A stretch of 64,000 nucleotides of DNA from Trichoplax adhaerens (Eukaryota; Placozoa; Uniplacotomia; Trichoplacea; Trichoplacidae). A model generated the notes under the pieces. The model saw only the letters and a program-made list of their open reading frames with translations, was not told the origin of the DNA and did no database searches. The translations under genes were made by a program, and so were the position numbers. Positions 53,456-64,000 of the stretch are shown piece by piece. Within the stretch, counting starts at the first letter, position 1, and every line of letters starts with the position of its first letter. The stretch is taken from NCBI RefSeq assembly GCF_000150275.1, contig NW_002060954.1, positions 1,640,074 through 1,704,073 of the forward strand, in the 5' to 3' direction.

Positions 53456-56400
53456 ATGCCTAGATTGACATCAAATTCGACCTTGATACTTTTTATTGTA
53501 ACTTTTCTGTTTTCTCCTTTTATTCAAAGTGAAGTCTTTACGGCAACCGATGACATTGAAAAATTAATCTATTCAGAATATGAACTATATCATGAATTAG
53601 ATAATTATATTAAGTTACAGCAAAATCGATTAGTCACATTGAGGAAACTGTTAGATGAAATTAAGTCTCAAATGCATGGAGTTCATTTAAAAGGTTATGA
53701 ACAGGGTAAGCATCCACTGGCCGTTTTTTTATTGGTAAGACGATTTCTACGGAATTGGAAAGAATTAGAAGCAACCGCAGAAGAAGAACAGATTTTCAAC
53801 GGTCAGTAAATTTATCTAGTTTCAGTCTATCAATATAATATTAAATCAGGCTTAGACTACCCTAATCTAAAGATCGAGTCTTTCGCAAAAACTAAAATAT
53901 TATAGTAAAAAGCTTAGATTTTAGATCCTTTCTTGTAAGTTTATACTATACTGTTTGTTTGACGTCTGATTGTGATAGCTTCGAAGTTCTTTCTGCACGA
54001 GTTTTACAAATTTTACTATCCTTAAATGCGGAATTAGCTATGAAAAGAATTGATCTATGTATGGAACCGTCTTTTATAATTCTTATTTAACAATCAAAAT
54101 TATTTCATACTATTTAAATTATTTTACTAAATTTTAAAAGTGAATTAAATGTTTATCTTTCCTTATTTTAATATAGATAAGCTGCTAGATACGTTTGCTT
54201 ATTATAAACGGACATTTCCTAATCTTCAAGATCTGGAAGGATCTGCGGAAGCCATCTTGCGATTACAGGATGTGTACAATTTAAAGGAAATTGATTTAGC
54301 TAGTGGCATCATTGATGGAGGCCCCCGTCTTGGAGTTCAGCTAAGTTGGTTGGACTGCTTTACTATTGGTAAAAAAGCTTATGAGAATGAAGATTTCGAG
54401 CGAAGTTATAAATGGATGAAAATTGTTCAGCGTAGTCAAAATCCTTCGATATCGTCTGATCAGTGGGTAAAGATTCTTGACTACCTAGCTTTCTCAGCTT
54501 ACAAGGTATGGACAATATAGTAGTTATTTCACTATTACTTTTATTATGTATTATTGAAATGATAATTTATGAGAATAGAGCTCATAAAGGCAGGAATAAT
54601 ACGCAAAATGAAGTTAGTGCAGTTTATTTCATTTTCAATGTGATATTTTACGATATTAGCATTAACCAAAAATTAAAAAAGATGGTAAAGCTAGTTGTGA
54701 GATTGAAAGGTTTTGCTTGATGTAGAGACTGATCATTCAGACTAAGCTAAGCCTTGCATGCGAAATACTGTACTTATGTTATTATAACATGACAGTGACT
54801 TTTTATCGATGCTGCTAAAATGATGCACCGGATTTTTAAAGTATTCTAGTAGTTGATGTCACTGTTAGCTTTTCAAGCAAAAATAATTTTATAATCAGTA
54901 GTTTACCGTTTAGTAAAGAAGTCTGATGTCTTATTAATATAGAAAACTGTGATTAGAATACGAGTATTTTCTGTTTAAAACAGTTATTTATATGCTCTTA
55001 TCGTCTCTTAACGTAGATTTTGTAGCTTTCATCAATCATAAAGCAAGAATAGGCTATAGGAGAATTATTAGTGATACTAGGTTTATAAAAATTTTATAAT
55101 TTCTCTCCTAGTTAGGAAATGTTAAAGAAGCCATGAATTTAACTCAGGCGCTATTAAAACTAGGTATTATAGACTAAGAAAATGTTTTTGTTTCTGCTCT
55201 TGATTAAAGGGAATAATCTACATTATCAGCTATAGGAAGAAATCCTCAGTAATTATGATAGAAGAATGGATTCAATTTTTAATTATTAAATTAAGAATTG
55301 TAACCATACTCTAGCTTTCTGTCTCTGAAAAGTTTTTAATTATATAAATTTCTCTTTCTTGACAGTATTTAGTTTATACCTATTTGCACGGTACATGTAA
55401 ATATAAGTTCAGTAAGATGACAAACGCAACATATCATTTACTTATAGTTTAATAAATGCTACTAGTAGAAGATATATACTCACGATAAATGGCACACACT
55501 TCTCCATTGAGACATGGTACTGTGCATCGTTTTGTTAACTTTGCAAAGTCATAACTCTTAAATAATTAAAATCTTTAATATCTTTAAATTAAATTAACTG
55601 AAGAAATTTGTTTGCAAATCCTACTAGATCCGAAGCATGAAAGAGCAAAGCAAAATATTTATTACTACGAAAAAGTTTTGACTAAAAATAGCGATGGTAA
55701 GGAAGGCGAAGACTCGCTCTCTCAAGATGAAAATGACTGGTCTCATGAATTTGATTTTTACAAGAAGCTATGTCGAGGTGGCCCAAAAGTAAAGGTACAG
55801 AATCTATCCATTTATAGAATTTGGGTAGATATCTTCATGTCTGTAGTTATCTCTTTTAATATAAGAAGTGGGTCAGCATGACGACCTAGGAGCTAGTGGA
55901 GCTATGAAAATCTTTATTGTTATTGATGTAAATAAGTTTAAATTTGAAATTTAACAAGAAGGTTGGACTTCAATCTTTCATACCTCAATGAAGCTCCAAT
56001 ATCCAATCAAAATAAAGTCATGATTGATAGTCCACCGTATTAATAGTGGATAGTCATAGGGCTTGGCTTGTTCGTCAATATGACGTATACGCGTAGAATA
56101 CGCATAATAATTGAAGCTTTCTAATAAGTAAATTAAAACTAAGCTATCTATAATTAGAGCTACAATATTATGTATTGAAAGTGAATATCAAAGACGTAAG
56201 AATTTTGTTTATCGAGCTAATCAACGCAATTTTATCGATTAAGGCTGGTGATAATAAAATGGTTAGCAATCATCTCACCTGTTACCAGCTTCGTCAACAT
56301 GCCCGATTGCTCTTTTCTCCAATTAATGTTGAAGTTATCAGTTTACAACCGTATATCTTAATCTATCATAATTTATTGAATGATCTAGAAGTTGAAGCAT

Positions 56401-58496
56401 TAAAAACCTTAGCTGCTCCTATGGTAGGTTATACTATTAGTATCGTAACCAATTATAATTGTAATTGATTTTGTTTGGGGTATGAATATCTTATATTAAA
56501 TCTTGATTTGGACCCGCTTACAAAATGAATTGATTGTTTACTTACTAACCATCTTGATATTTGTGGCATATCAGCATTAGATATTTGCTTTGAAAAAAAG
56601 TGACTACTGTTAATCTGTTCTATAGTTACAACGAGCTACTGTACATAACAAGGATACCGGTAAATTGGAGTATGCAACTTATCGAATAAGTAAAAGGTAA
56701 AATATTATCCAGGCTATATACTCAATGTATTATAATCTCGTATAATTTTAAGGTAATGTTAACGCCTTGGAAGTAAGATAATTTGCTAATGGATTTCGCT
56801 TGGCTTTTGACGTATTTGTCGCTAGTGCTTGGTTAAATGATGACGATCATCCTTTGGTTCGGAGAATATCTACATTAATAGAAGATGTCACCGGACTCAC
56901 CATGGAATCGGCAGAAGCATTACAGGTTTTGATTAGCGATCTTTTGATGTGGAAAAGTGTAGTTAGTGATATGTCATTGATTAACTACTAACCTTACCAG
57001 CACTAAAAATCATTTTTTGCCAATATTGCTACAGATTGCAAATTACGGAATTGGTGGTCATTATGAGCCGCATTTTGATCATGCTGACGTAAGAGTTTAA
57101 AAACTTCTGAACACAGTTCAAATTAATTCCTAATGCTTTAGATACATAAAGATATTATCTATAATTAATTCAAAGCCAAAGGCAGAATCTTATGAATTTT
57201 GACTTTTAAATCATTCTGATCTTTTGTAGTCTATAAATACAACACCCGGTATTTGAAGCATGTCATATAAATCTAATCAGTAATATAAGATATAAGTAGA
57301 TCTGTAATTCTACTTCTACGATCGAATTATGCTCTAAAAGTTGATCTAACGGACTGCATATTAACCACTTGATAATATTGAAATCTTGATCAAATTGGTA
57401 GTAGATTTAGAAATAAAATAATTGTATGAGTAACTACAATAATAATTATAATTGGATTATCGAATTTCTTATAACTGTTTTTGCTTCGCTATTTTTGTAT
57501 AAAAGCCACCGGCTTTTGCTTTGTAAGCACGAAAGTGATAATGAAATACACAATGATTTATTATTACCACCCTTTCCACCACTATACTGCCATCAGGGAT
57601 ATTATTATATTACATTTGATAAGTTCATCCCAATTAAGATCCTTATTGATAATGCTTTAATTGAAGATATATCAATAATTCATTAGATATTAACGTTAGC
57701 ATTGTATTCTGACTATGATTTTTAATTAATGTCATTACATAAAATGGATTCAACTACAGAGCGGCACAGATGTATTTAAAACATGGAAAGGTGGCAATCG
57801 AATAGCTACTATGCTGATTTATGTAAGCTATTTGTATACCAATAATACATCATAATAGACAAACAATTACTCTTGTAATATTATTTTTAATCGGTTTATA
57901 TAATTTGTATTATTGTAAGTACCTATACAGGTGCGTGGTTTTGCAGATATCGAGTTTAGATTTTGAAGAGGCGATTTATCAATAATTTTAAATATTTCAT
58001 ACATATTTAGTTGAGCAGTGTTGAATTAGGTGGAGCTACCGTCTTTTCATCAGCTGGCGTAAGAATAGAACCTCGTCAAGTAATAATATTATAATAATAA
58101 TAAATAATCATTGCTAGTATCTATTTATATTTGTTGAAGTTAGTTAATTTTTAACAATTACTCACAATCATCGCTCAATAGTCTCTAAATTGCTAAAGCC
58201 TAACCAATCAAGCATTGGTATAATAATTGTAGGGTAGCGCCGCTTTCTGGTATAATTTGCATCGTAATGGCAATGGCAATAACTTAACCCGACATGCAGC
58301 ATGCCCAGTACTTATTGGATCTAAATGGAGTTAGTTGACAATAATCATGTATAGCTGGCCTAGATTTAGAGTAATATCTAATTAAAATGAAAAGATTTTC
58401 ATTAATTCTGCTGCTTTATCTGTAGTTGCTAATAAATGGATACATCAAGTTGGACAAGAGTTACGACATCAGTGCACATTAAATTCGAATGACTAA
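53456..58496 (+). CDS. P4HA: Prolyl 4-hydroxylase alpha subunit, copy B
   Basis: Tandem paralogue of copy A. Exons: 53456-53801, 54177-54505, 55112-55163, 55628-55794, 56244-56423, 56626-56696, 56826-56925, 57035-57088, 57760-57822, 58011-58079, 58233-58329, 58426-58496; 532 aa. Every junction phase equals that of copy A and six exons have identical lengths. The Met at 53456 is preferred over one at 53414 because it directly precedes the signal peptide (STLILFIVTFLFSPFIQS) and aligns with copy A. Iron ligands PHFD and RHAACPVLIG and the 2-oxoglutarate lysine are intact. Differences from A: the linker is shorter by two codons, exon 9 starts SGTDVF rather than DKEALS, and the last exon reads ANKWIHQVGQE where A has ANLWFREVGQE; B is nearer the usual animal form there. 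Confidence 0.95.
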
Positions 58497-60513
58497 TGAT
58501 GGATAATAGCTGATTTAGTACAGTAACATACGATGGATGGATTTCCGCCAACACAATTGCTTTTGTCTGTAGAAACTAGCAAATGGAAATGTCACATCGA
58601 ACGAGAATTATGCAACAAGCCCATATTAAATCTTTAACAATGATGAATTATGATGAGTAATGGCTAATTTAACTTATATAAGAATGATTTTTTTTTTAAA
58701 TTTATAATCATTGCATTAGATATTAGGAAAGACAATGTAATATTAAATTAATTATTATTTTCAATATGGTATGTCCTGATTTTTAAGACCAGAGTAGACG
58801 AAAAATGTGTGAATGGATTTATTGAATTAGTACAACTGATGATAGTAAACTAAAAATCAGTACTGGACTATATGGTGTTAGAATACTAAATTCTATTTAT
58901 CAATAGTCAAGAAAATGGTGCAACATGTGATGATACCACTTATTTATAGAAACAACCGATGAAATCCGGTTTAAGAATTAGACAAATAAATGCATTGTAT
59001 AATTTTATGCTGTTTCACACCTGTAAATTACGACGAGATAATGTATTATTTACAGATGATCTTATGCAATTTTTGTAATGGAGGGTAACTTGATAATAAT
59101 TGATAATTTCAAATCCTTTAGAAAAATGATACTATTGCTTCTGTAATAACACTGCTAATGTCTTCAATTTTCGATAGGAGACCTATTTTTACCAAAATCG
59201 ATATACGTAAACGTATTAACTTGAATTGAATAAGATATACAATTTTTGATAGTATTTTACACTACTCCTGGTAGAGGATTTTGGAAGTTATCCCTAGAAG
59301 AAAGATTTATTGATTATTACGGATTTGATGAAAGGAACTTTAAATAGTTAAACGAAAATTTGATATTGTTGATAGTCTTAGACATAAATAATTTTTAACT
59401 TTCGCAAAGTTTAGGATTCAAGCTTTCTTTGAATTTTGTGCTTAAGATACTATCTCTAGGCATAATATATTAATTCTGAGTTAATAAATAACACATTAAC
59501 TACATTTCTTCAATTCACTGGAGCTGCTTCTTAACACTTATCTGGTAATATTGTAGAATAAGGTTAGCCATCACTAAGATGACTCTCTATTGAATTCTTT
59601 TATCTGAATTTCTTATTTCTACTGGAGTTAATCAGTATCTAATAGATCAATTAATATTTTAAACTTATCTATTACTGAGTATAGTTTTCTAGGAAGCAGT
59701 TATTCCGGTATAAACTATATTTATAAATTTTAATCTGTTCTGATAGGACCCCTAAAGTTAGCTGACTACTTTTAAGAATTTTACTATAATGAGGGCTCTT
59801 AAGATGGCTGATGCCTCATTGATATATTGCATGGTCGGCAATGGTCTCTTTACTCAATTTAGATCATAGCCACAGTTGTTATATTCTATAATGCAGCTAT
59901 TATCTTCGAATGTAGCAGACTGTTAATAAGGCTTATTGGGTTAATTGTGATCCAAAGAACGTGCAATATCGGAATGCAATGGCATGTTCTACTGCAAGTA
60001 CCTATACCCTGATCGAAGAAGTATAAGAGCGAAAGTAGCCATTATTTTATGATAACAAGTTGATTTTTTATTGAACTGGACTGCAAAGAAGACAAACAAA
60101 ATAGAACGCAATTGTATCGCTAATACATGATAAGAAATCTTAGCCTACGTTATTGCTTCTATTCAGTACCAGAATACAGTGATAATTGATTAAAATTTTG
60201 AAATAAAATGGCTTATTCAGGAGATTAATTTCAGCTGATAGAGCTAGCAGAGAAAGAAAACGCAAGTGCAACTACTAAAATGTAGTCTAGCGAGACGATG
60301 TTGGATATGTAGGTACTCAATAATTAGCACAACCAGATTTGGTAATCATTAAAGTTGTGAGTGAAAGGACAGCGAGACAAAACTTTGACATACGCGTAAG
60401 CATGAAATAAGCAACAGTTATTAAATAGTATCCATTTCTGTTAGTGTGTGCAAAGGATTTTAAAATTACGATAGTTTATAGGTGCAAAATAATTTGGCCA
60501 GCTGCGTCAGCAA
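58497..60513. other. Interval downstream of P4HA copy B with exon-like fragments
   Basis: No complete gene could be built. Several short plus-strand pieces look protein-like: 58959-59078 (starting MKSGLRIRQINALYNF), about 59270-59347 (GRGFWKLSLEERFIDYYGF) and 59931-60026. No family was recognised, and the pieces could not be joined with consistent splice sites. Confidence 0.4.
59931..60026 (+). CDS. Candidate terminal exon, unknown protein
   Basis: After AATAAG the frame reads 31 residues to a stop, beginning AYWVNCDPKNVQYRNAMACS and ending TYTLIEEV. Two Cys, one Trp and balanced residue use are unlike random AT-rich translation. An upstream exon was not found, so it may be a remnant of a decayed gene. 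Confidence 0.25.
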   Translation, partial: AYWVNCDPKNVQYRNAMACSTASTYTLIEEV

Positions 60514-61683
60514 TTAAACAGTTATTCCTGGAACTACATATCGCACCACTAAATAGTCCCAGCCAAATATAACAATTTCGGCCAGTGCAACTTCTTCAGC
60601 CAATACCTTGAGACTATAGGACTTTTTAGCTGCTACTGCGTTATTGATTGCAAGTAAGTACAAGTAATGGCGTAGTTTGCGCCTAAAGACGTAAAGTTGA
60701 GATTCAAGTTTTCTAATTTCTGCTAGTTGGCGTGGATAGCCCCTTATTCTCTGTATTCTGTACCGTTCATCGTAAACTAAAGCAAAATTAATTCTTCGGA
60801 GAATATCAATCATAACGCCAGCCTCAACTTCTTTTTGATGGAGTTTTGCCATTTTACCTAAGATGAGGGCCTGTTCAATACCATTGAACAGCTCGGTAGC
60901 TTCTAAATTTCGTACTTCGTAGAATGCTTTCGCTCTTTCGTAAGCATTCTCATCTTCCAAACCTTCACGAGTCAGAAAATTGATTAAAGACAATTCAATT
61001 AATCTTTGTACTGCTAAACGACTCCTAAATTGTGCTACTGCTTCCTGATGCAAAATTCTAGCATCAACAGCTTGATTTCTACGCATGATGAAATGTAGTC
61101 GTCGAAGCAAAAATTGTAGTCTGCGTTGATGGGCCAATTTTATCCCTATAAAGCGACGTAGCATAAATATAAGTCGCCTAATCCTTGGAACTAGCTGTGC
61201 GTCAAGTCTATACAATCGGAGTTGATAGGCTCGATCAGCGGCTGCTGCCATTTTTGCCAATTGCGTTCTAAAGTATAAATGAGCAAATGTTGCTTCTTCT
61301 GCGAATGTGGTGAGTACATTCGAAAAGAGTTTAACTTCCTCTATAATTTCATTTATAATGGCAACGACGTAGATTAAGCCAGCTTCTTCCATACGATCTT
61401 TGAACTGGATTAAGGCAGAATTAAATAATGTTTCAATGGCCAATTTTTCTTGAAAACTTTCGGAAACGTCTTGTAGCATTGTGAGAAAGAGTCCCACTAG
61501 AAAACCCTTGGGAAAGTAAAACTTAACCATGACTCCATCTACACCTCTTGCCGATACCGTGACCAAATCGGCAGTTACTCCATCAACCTCTGCACTCACT
61601 TCATCAATTTGGCTAGGTTTTGCAGCGCCATTGATTCCATTCAGTGTCGCACAAATGGTAAGGATTGCTAACAATATATGCAC
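60514..61683 (-). CDS. Secreted cysteine-free helical protein, family unknown
   Basis: Intronless ORF of 389 aa, the longest uninterrupted one in the window and the only supported complete gene without introns. The first 20 residues (MHILLAILTICATLNGINGA) are a good signal peptide; the only cysteine lies inside it. The mature part is predicted by inspection to be almost all alpha helix, rich in Leu, Ile, Ala, Arg and Glu, with one Trp (375). Residues 169-202 carry five Arg pairs (169, 176, 187, 194, 201), three followed by RRLxFxx heptads (RRLIFML, RRLQFLL, RRLHFIM). There is no membrane anchor, catalytic motif or known domain. Function is unknown: a secreted coiled-coil or lipid-/polyanion-binding protein is only a guess. 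Start chosen because it opens the signal peptide. Confidence 0.78.
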   Translation of the reverse strand: MHILLAILTICATLNGINGAAKPSQIDEVSAEVDGVTADLVTVSARGVDGVMVKFYFPKGFLVGLFLTMLQDVSESFQEKLAIETLFNSALIQFKDRMEEAGLIYVVAIINEIIEEVKLFSNVLTTFAEEATFAHLYFRTQLAKMAAAADRAYQLRLYRLDAQLVPRIRRLIFMLRRFIGIKLAHQRRLQFLLRRLHFIMRRNQAVDARILHQEAVAQFRSRLAVQRLIELSLINFLTREGLEDENAYERAKAFYEVRNLEATELFNGIEQALILGKMAKLHQKEVEAGVMIDILRRINFALVYDERYRIQRIRGYPRQLAEIRKLESQLYVFRRKLRHYLYLLAINNAVAAKKSYSLKVLAEEVALAEIVIFGWDYLVVRYVVPGITV

Positions 61684-64000
61684 TTGATTCTAAAAGAAAT
61701 AATTGAACAAGATGGATTATCAAGCGCATTTAAGACTTCTCGGGATAATTTTAATAGACATTTTTTATTCATTCTATTCTAAAAATGAATTAGTAAGCTA
61801 CGATCTAGTAGAAGTATGCTACTCTACTATGATCGAGTTCTTTAAAGTATGTTAAAATTTTTGATTCCTTACCGCCATCGCTTAGTAATTTGGAATCATT
61901 AAAAAAAAGAAGCAGTCGGGAAGGACCCCCAAATCGCGATATGATCCAATATTAACGTTTTTTCATTCATATATAGGCCACTTGCGAATTATTCCGTACA
62001 AATGAATTATAGCCCAACCACGATTAAGAAATGATTGGATGTTTCTGATGACTGCATTTTAGGGTAATGCAATTTATCAGAATTTTAATCGTTGATTGGT
62101 TCAATATAAATTAATTTCAATCGCTATTGTCGGGCTCCTAAATTGGCTGTAGTCATCCATCAAGGTTAGCATAAGGAATCTGATAATGAAATAATAAATA
62201 TAACATAATACTTTTGTATGTTCAGTTTTGTAGCCGGTATGAGATATAGCTGCAATTTTACTTTACCCTATAAAATTCAAGGAATTTACCTCATTTATTG
62301 CAACATAATGGAAGTGGGAGAAACATCTGGAATTTCATAGAGTTGACAGTTTTCAATATTGATGAAGTGGATACCTAATATGATGATGTAAAGAATACAA
62401 CTACAGACTAGATTATTTAAAATCATAGGAGATCGTAATATATAACATTGATGATAGAATTTATTTGTTAGTATTTAAGGTTATTGTGGTCTAATACAAA
62501 TTTCATTTGCAATCTTCAAATTTTTTAATATGATCCTTTTCTTTATCAGGCCATCGATCATGTAAATTTTATTTCATCCATGTGGGATCCCTATCTCTTT
62601 ACACAGTATGTAAAGCCTTTTACGGCTATCAATCAATTGATAATTGCGCTAATTAATCACATTACAGTCGCCTTTGGATATGATGCAAGCATTCTATTAC
62701 GCAACTATAGTTGGCGTCGTTAACAGTAAGAAACGTGCAAACATCTGTTAACTAGATTTATGTCGAAAATAGATTACTTACAAGACATAGCTAGGTATGC
62801 GAGATTGATTAATATGTGCAAATTGTTTATGGAAGCAGGATCGGTCATCGCGACAATGTGTTATCTTAGACGCTATCATTGTGTTGGTAAATGTCATTTT
62901 TGACCTTGCCAATTTTCAACCGGTGATCAAGTTCTAAATAATTTCCTATCTTCAGCATAGGATTTAATGCAGAATTGCTTCAATCAATTTTAAAACCGTT
63001 CTATGGCAAGCATGCTGTTCTACTGTAAATATACAACAGAGGATTGTACTATAGTCGCTTCCTATTTTCGTACTTTTTTAATTATATGACTTTACGTGCT
63101 ATTTTTAGAGTCCTATTTGCCTTCCTGCAGAGTTGAAACCTGGAAAGATTTAGATCTCGGCTGCGCACAAATGCCTGTTGTAGATCTAGTTAAAAGGACC
63201 GTGTAACTTGATATAGAGTAAAAGTCAGTAAAAACAGACATTAACATACTATTCTTCTGTAAATATATAGTAGAGGATTGTACCACAATCGCTTCCATTT
63301 TAAAGTTCTATCTTCCTTCGCGCAGTATTGAAACTTGAAAAGGTCAGATCTCGGCTGCTCACAATAGACTGTGTAACTTGATACAGAATAATTGTCAGCA
63401 AAGTCAGACATTTTAATATGCAATTTGCAATGATATCAGTAAAAATCACATAACTTGTGCAGGAAATGACAACTTCAGAGCATGTTTCGATATTAATTAC
63501 TTTAATATTGATGCAATCAGTCCATTACTAAGTGCACGTCTCAAGGTGTCATTGACAGCTATGTCTCCCATCTATTATTGCTCTGCACAGCACGACTTCA
63601 ATGAATGCTAGAATCTTCTCTAGTATGACTTGATAAAAGGCAAATATTCTCATTTATGTACGAGATTAGCTCCGGGCGTTTGTTAGGGCTAATTTAATAT
63701 CATAGAAGCTGCTGTTCGCATTCTGCGATCTATATAGAGCACTTTCCGCAGCGCAATTAATCCCAAAATATCAGGTTATTTCAATATTTTTTATATTACG
63801 ATGAGGTTTAGTAAGGATTGTAGAACTAGAATCTATATCATGGCTGTATGATTACAATATATCGAGAATTTGATCTTGGAAATTTCAGACAAGAACTACT
63901 AAAATTTTTGTAGCAGGTTCGTGCAGGGACTTCTAAAAAGACCCTTGCTTCCTGTCCACAGTACAATCACCGCACTGGCGTCCATGATGGGTTTGACTAC
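61684..64000. other. Non-coding right end
   Basis: Upstream region of the secreted-protein gene (minus strand). No exon was recognised; it contains a two-copy direct repeat at 63015-63413. Confidence 0.5.
63015..63413. repeat. Two-copy direct repeat
   Basis: Copy 1 (about 63023-63241) and copy 2 (about 63256-63413) share CTGTAAATATA, AGAGGATTGTAC, AATCGCTTCC-type sequence, GATCTCGGCTGC, GTGTAACTTGATA and a final CAGACATT, in order. Copy 1 has extra sequence in the middle. Overlapping minus-strand ORFs here are repeat by-products. Confidence 0.75.

Noticed and set aside
54508..54720. 70-codon ORF after P4HA-B exon 2
   Set aside because: Intronic; begins at the donor and has AT-driven composition.
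57426..57686. 86-codon plus-strand ORF with a hydrophobic segment
   Set aside because: Falls entirely inside intron 8 of P4HA copy B, with no counterpart in copy A and no recognisable family.
1..64000. tRNA, rRNA, CRISPR or bacterial-type operon features
   Set aside because: Looked for B-box-like GGTTCGAATC motifs, clustered spaced repeats and ribosome-binding sites; none was convincing in this intron-rich eukaryotic sequence.

Overview
The window looks like nuclear DNA of an early-branching animal. It is strongly AT-rich, the genes are cut into many short exons with GT...AG introns (mostly 60-400 nt, some of several kb), and the gene set is animal: an HNF4-type nuclear receptor, an adhesion GPCR, secreted collagen-type prolyl 4-hydroxylases and cilium/centriole-linked proteins. 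This is most consistent with a placozoan (Trichoplax/Hoilungia-like). That assignment is an inference; no organism-specific sequence was matched. All gene calls come from translating exons by eye and checking that splice phases close.

Layout. 0.2-4.0 kb (+): polynucleotide kinase 3'-phosphatase (PNKP), with only the C-terminal half of an FHA-like domain visible. 4.0-7.8 kb: non-coding, rich in GTAC-type palindromes. 7.8-11.7 kb (+): HNF4 nuclear receptor in two exons around a 2.8-kb intron. 11.7-15.5 kb: non-coding, the densest GTAC palindromes and two overlapping hairpins. 15.5-20.0 kb (+): DCAF11/WDR23, 20 exons, one intron of which is a U12-type AT-AC intron. 22.5-25.1 kb (+): a C2orf81-like protein. 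26.7-29.2 kb (-): ENKD1, tail-to-tail with the previous gene. 32.8-38.8 kb (-): an adhesion-family GPCR with a hormone-receptor (HRM) domain but no recognisable GPS; a signal-peptide exon at 43.0 kb may be its first exon. 45.5-51.8 kb and 53.5-58.5 kb (+): two tandem prolyl 4-hydroxylase alpha-subunit genes with the same 12-exon structure. 60.5-61.7 kb (-): an intronless gene for a secreted, cysteine-free, helical protein I do not recognise. 61.7-64.0 kb: non-coding with a tandem repeat.

The genes do not form one pathway. The clearest local relationships are the P4HA tandem duplication, whose homology extends into the upstream flank, and the adjacency of C2orf81-like and ENKD1, both associated with cilia or centrioles in vertebrates. 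The least explained items are the AT-AC intron, the GPS-less receptor, the orphan secreted helical protein and the GTAC palindrome field confined to about the first 17 kb.
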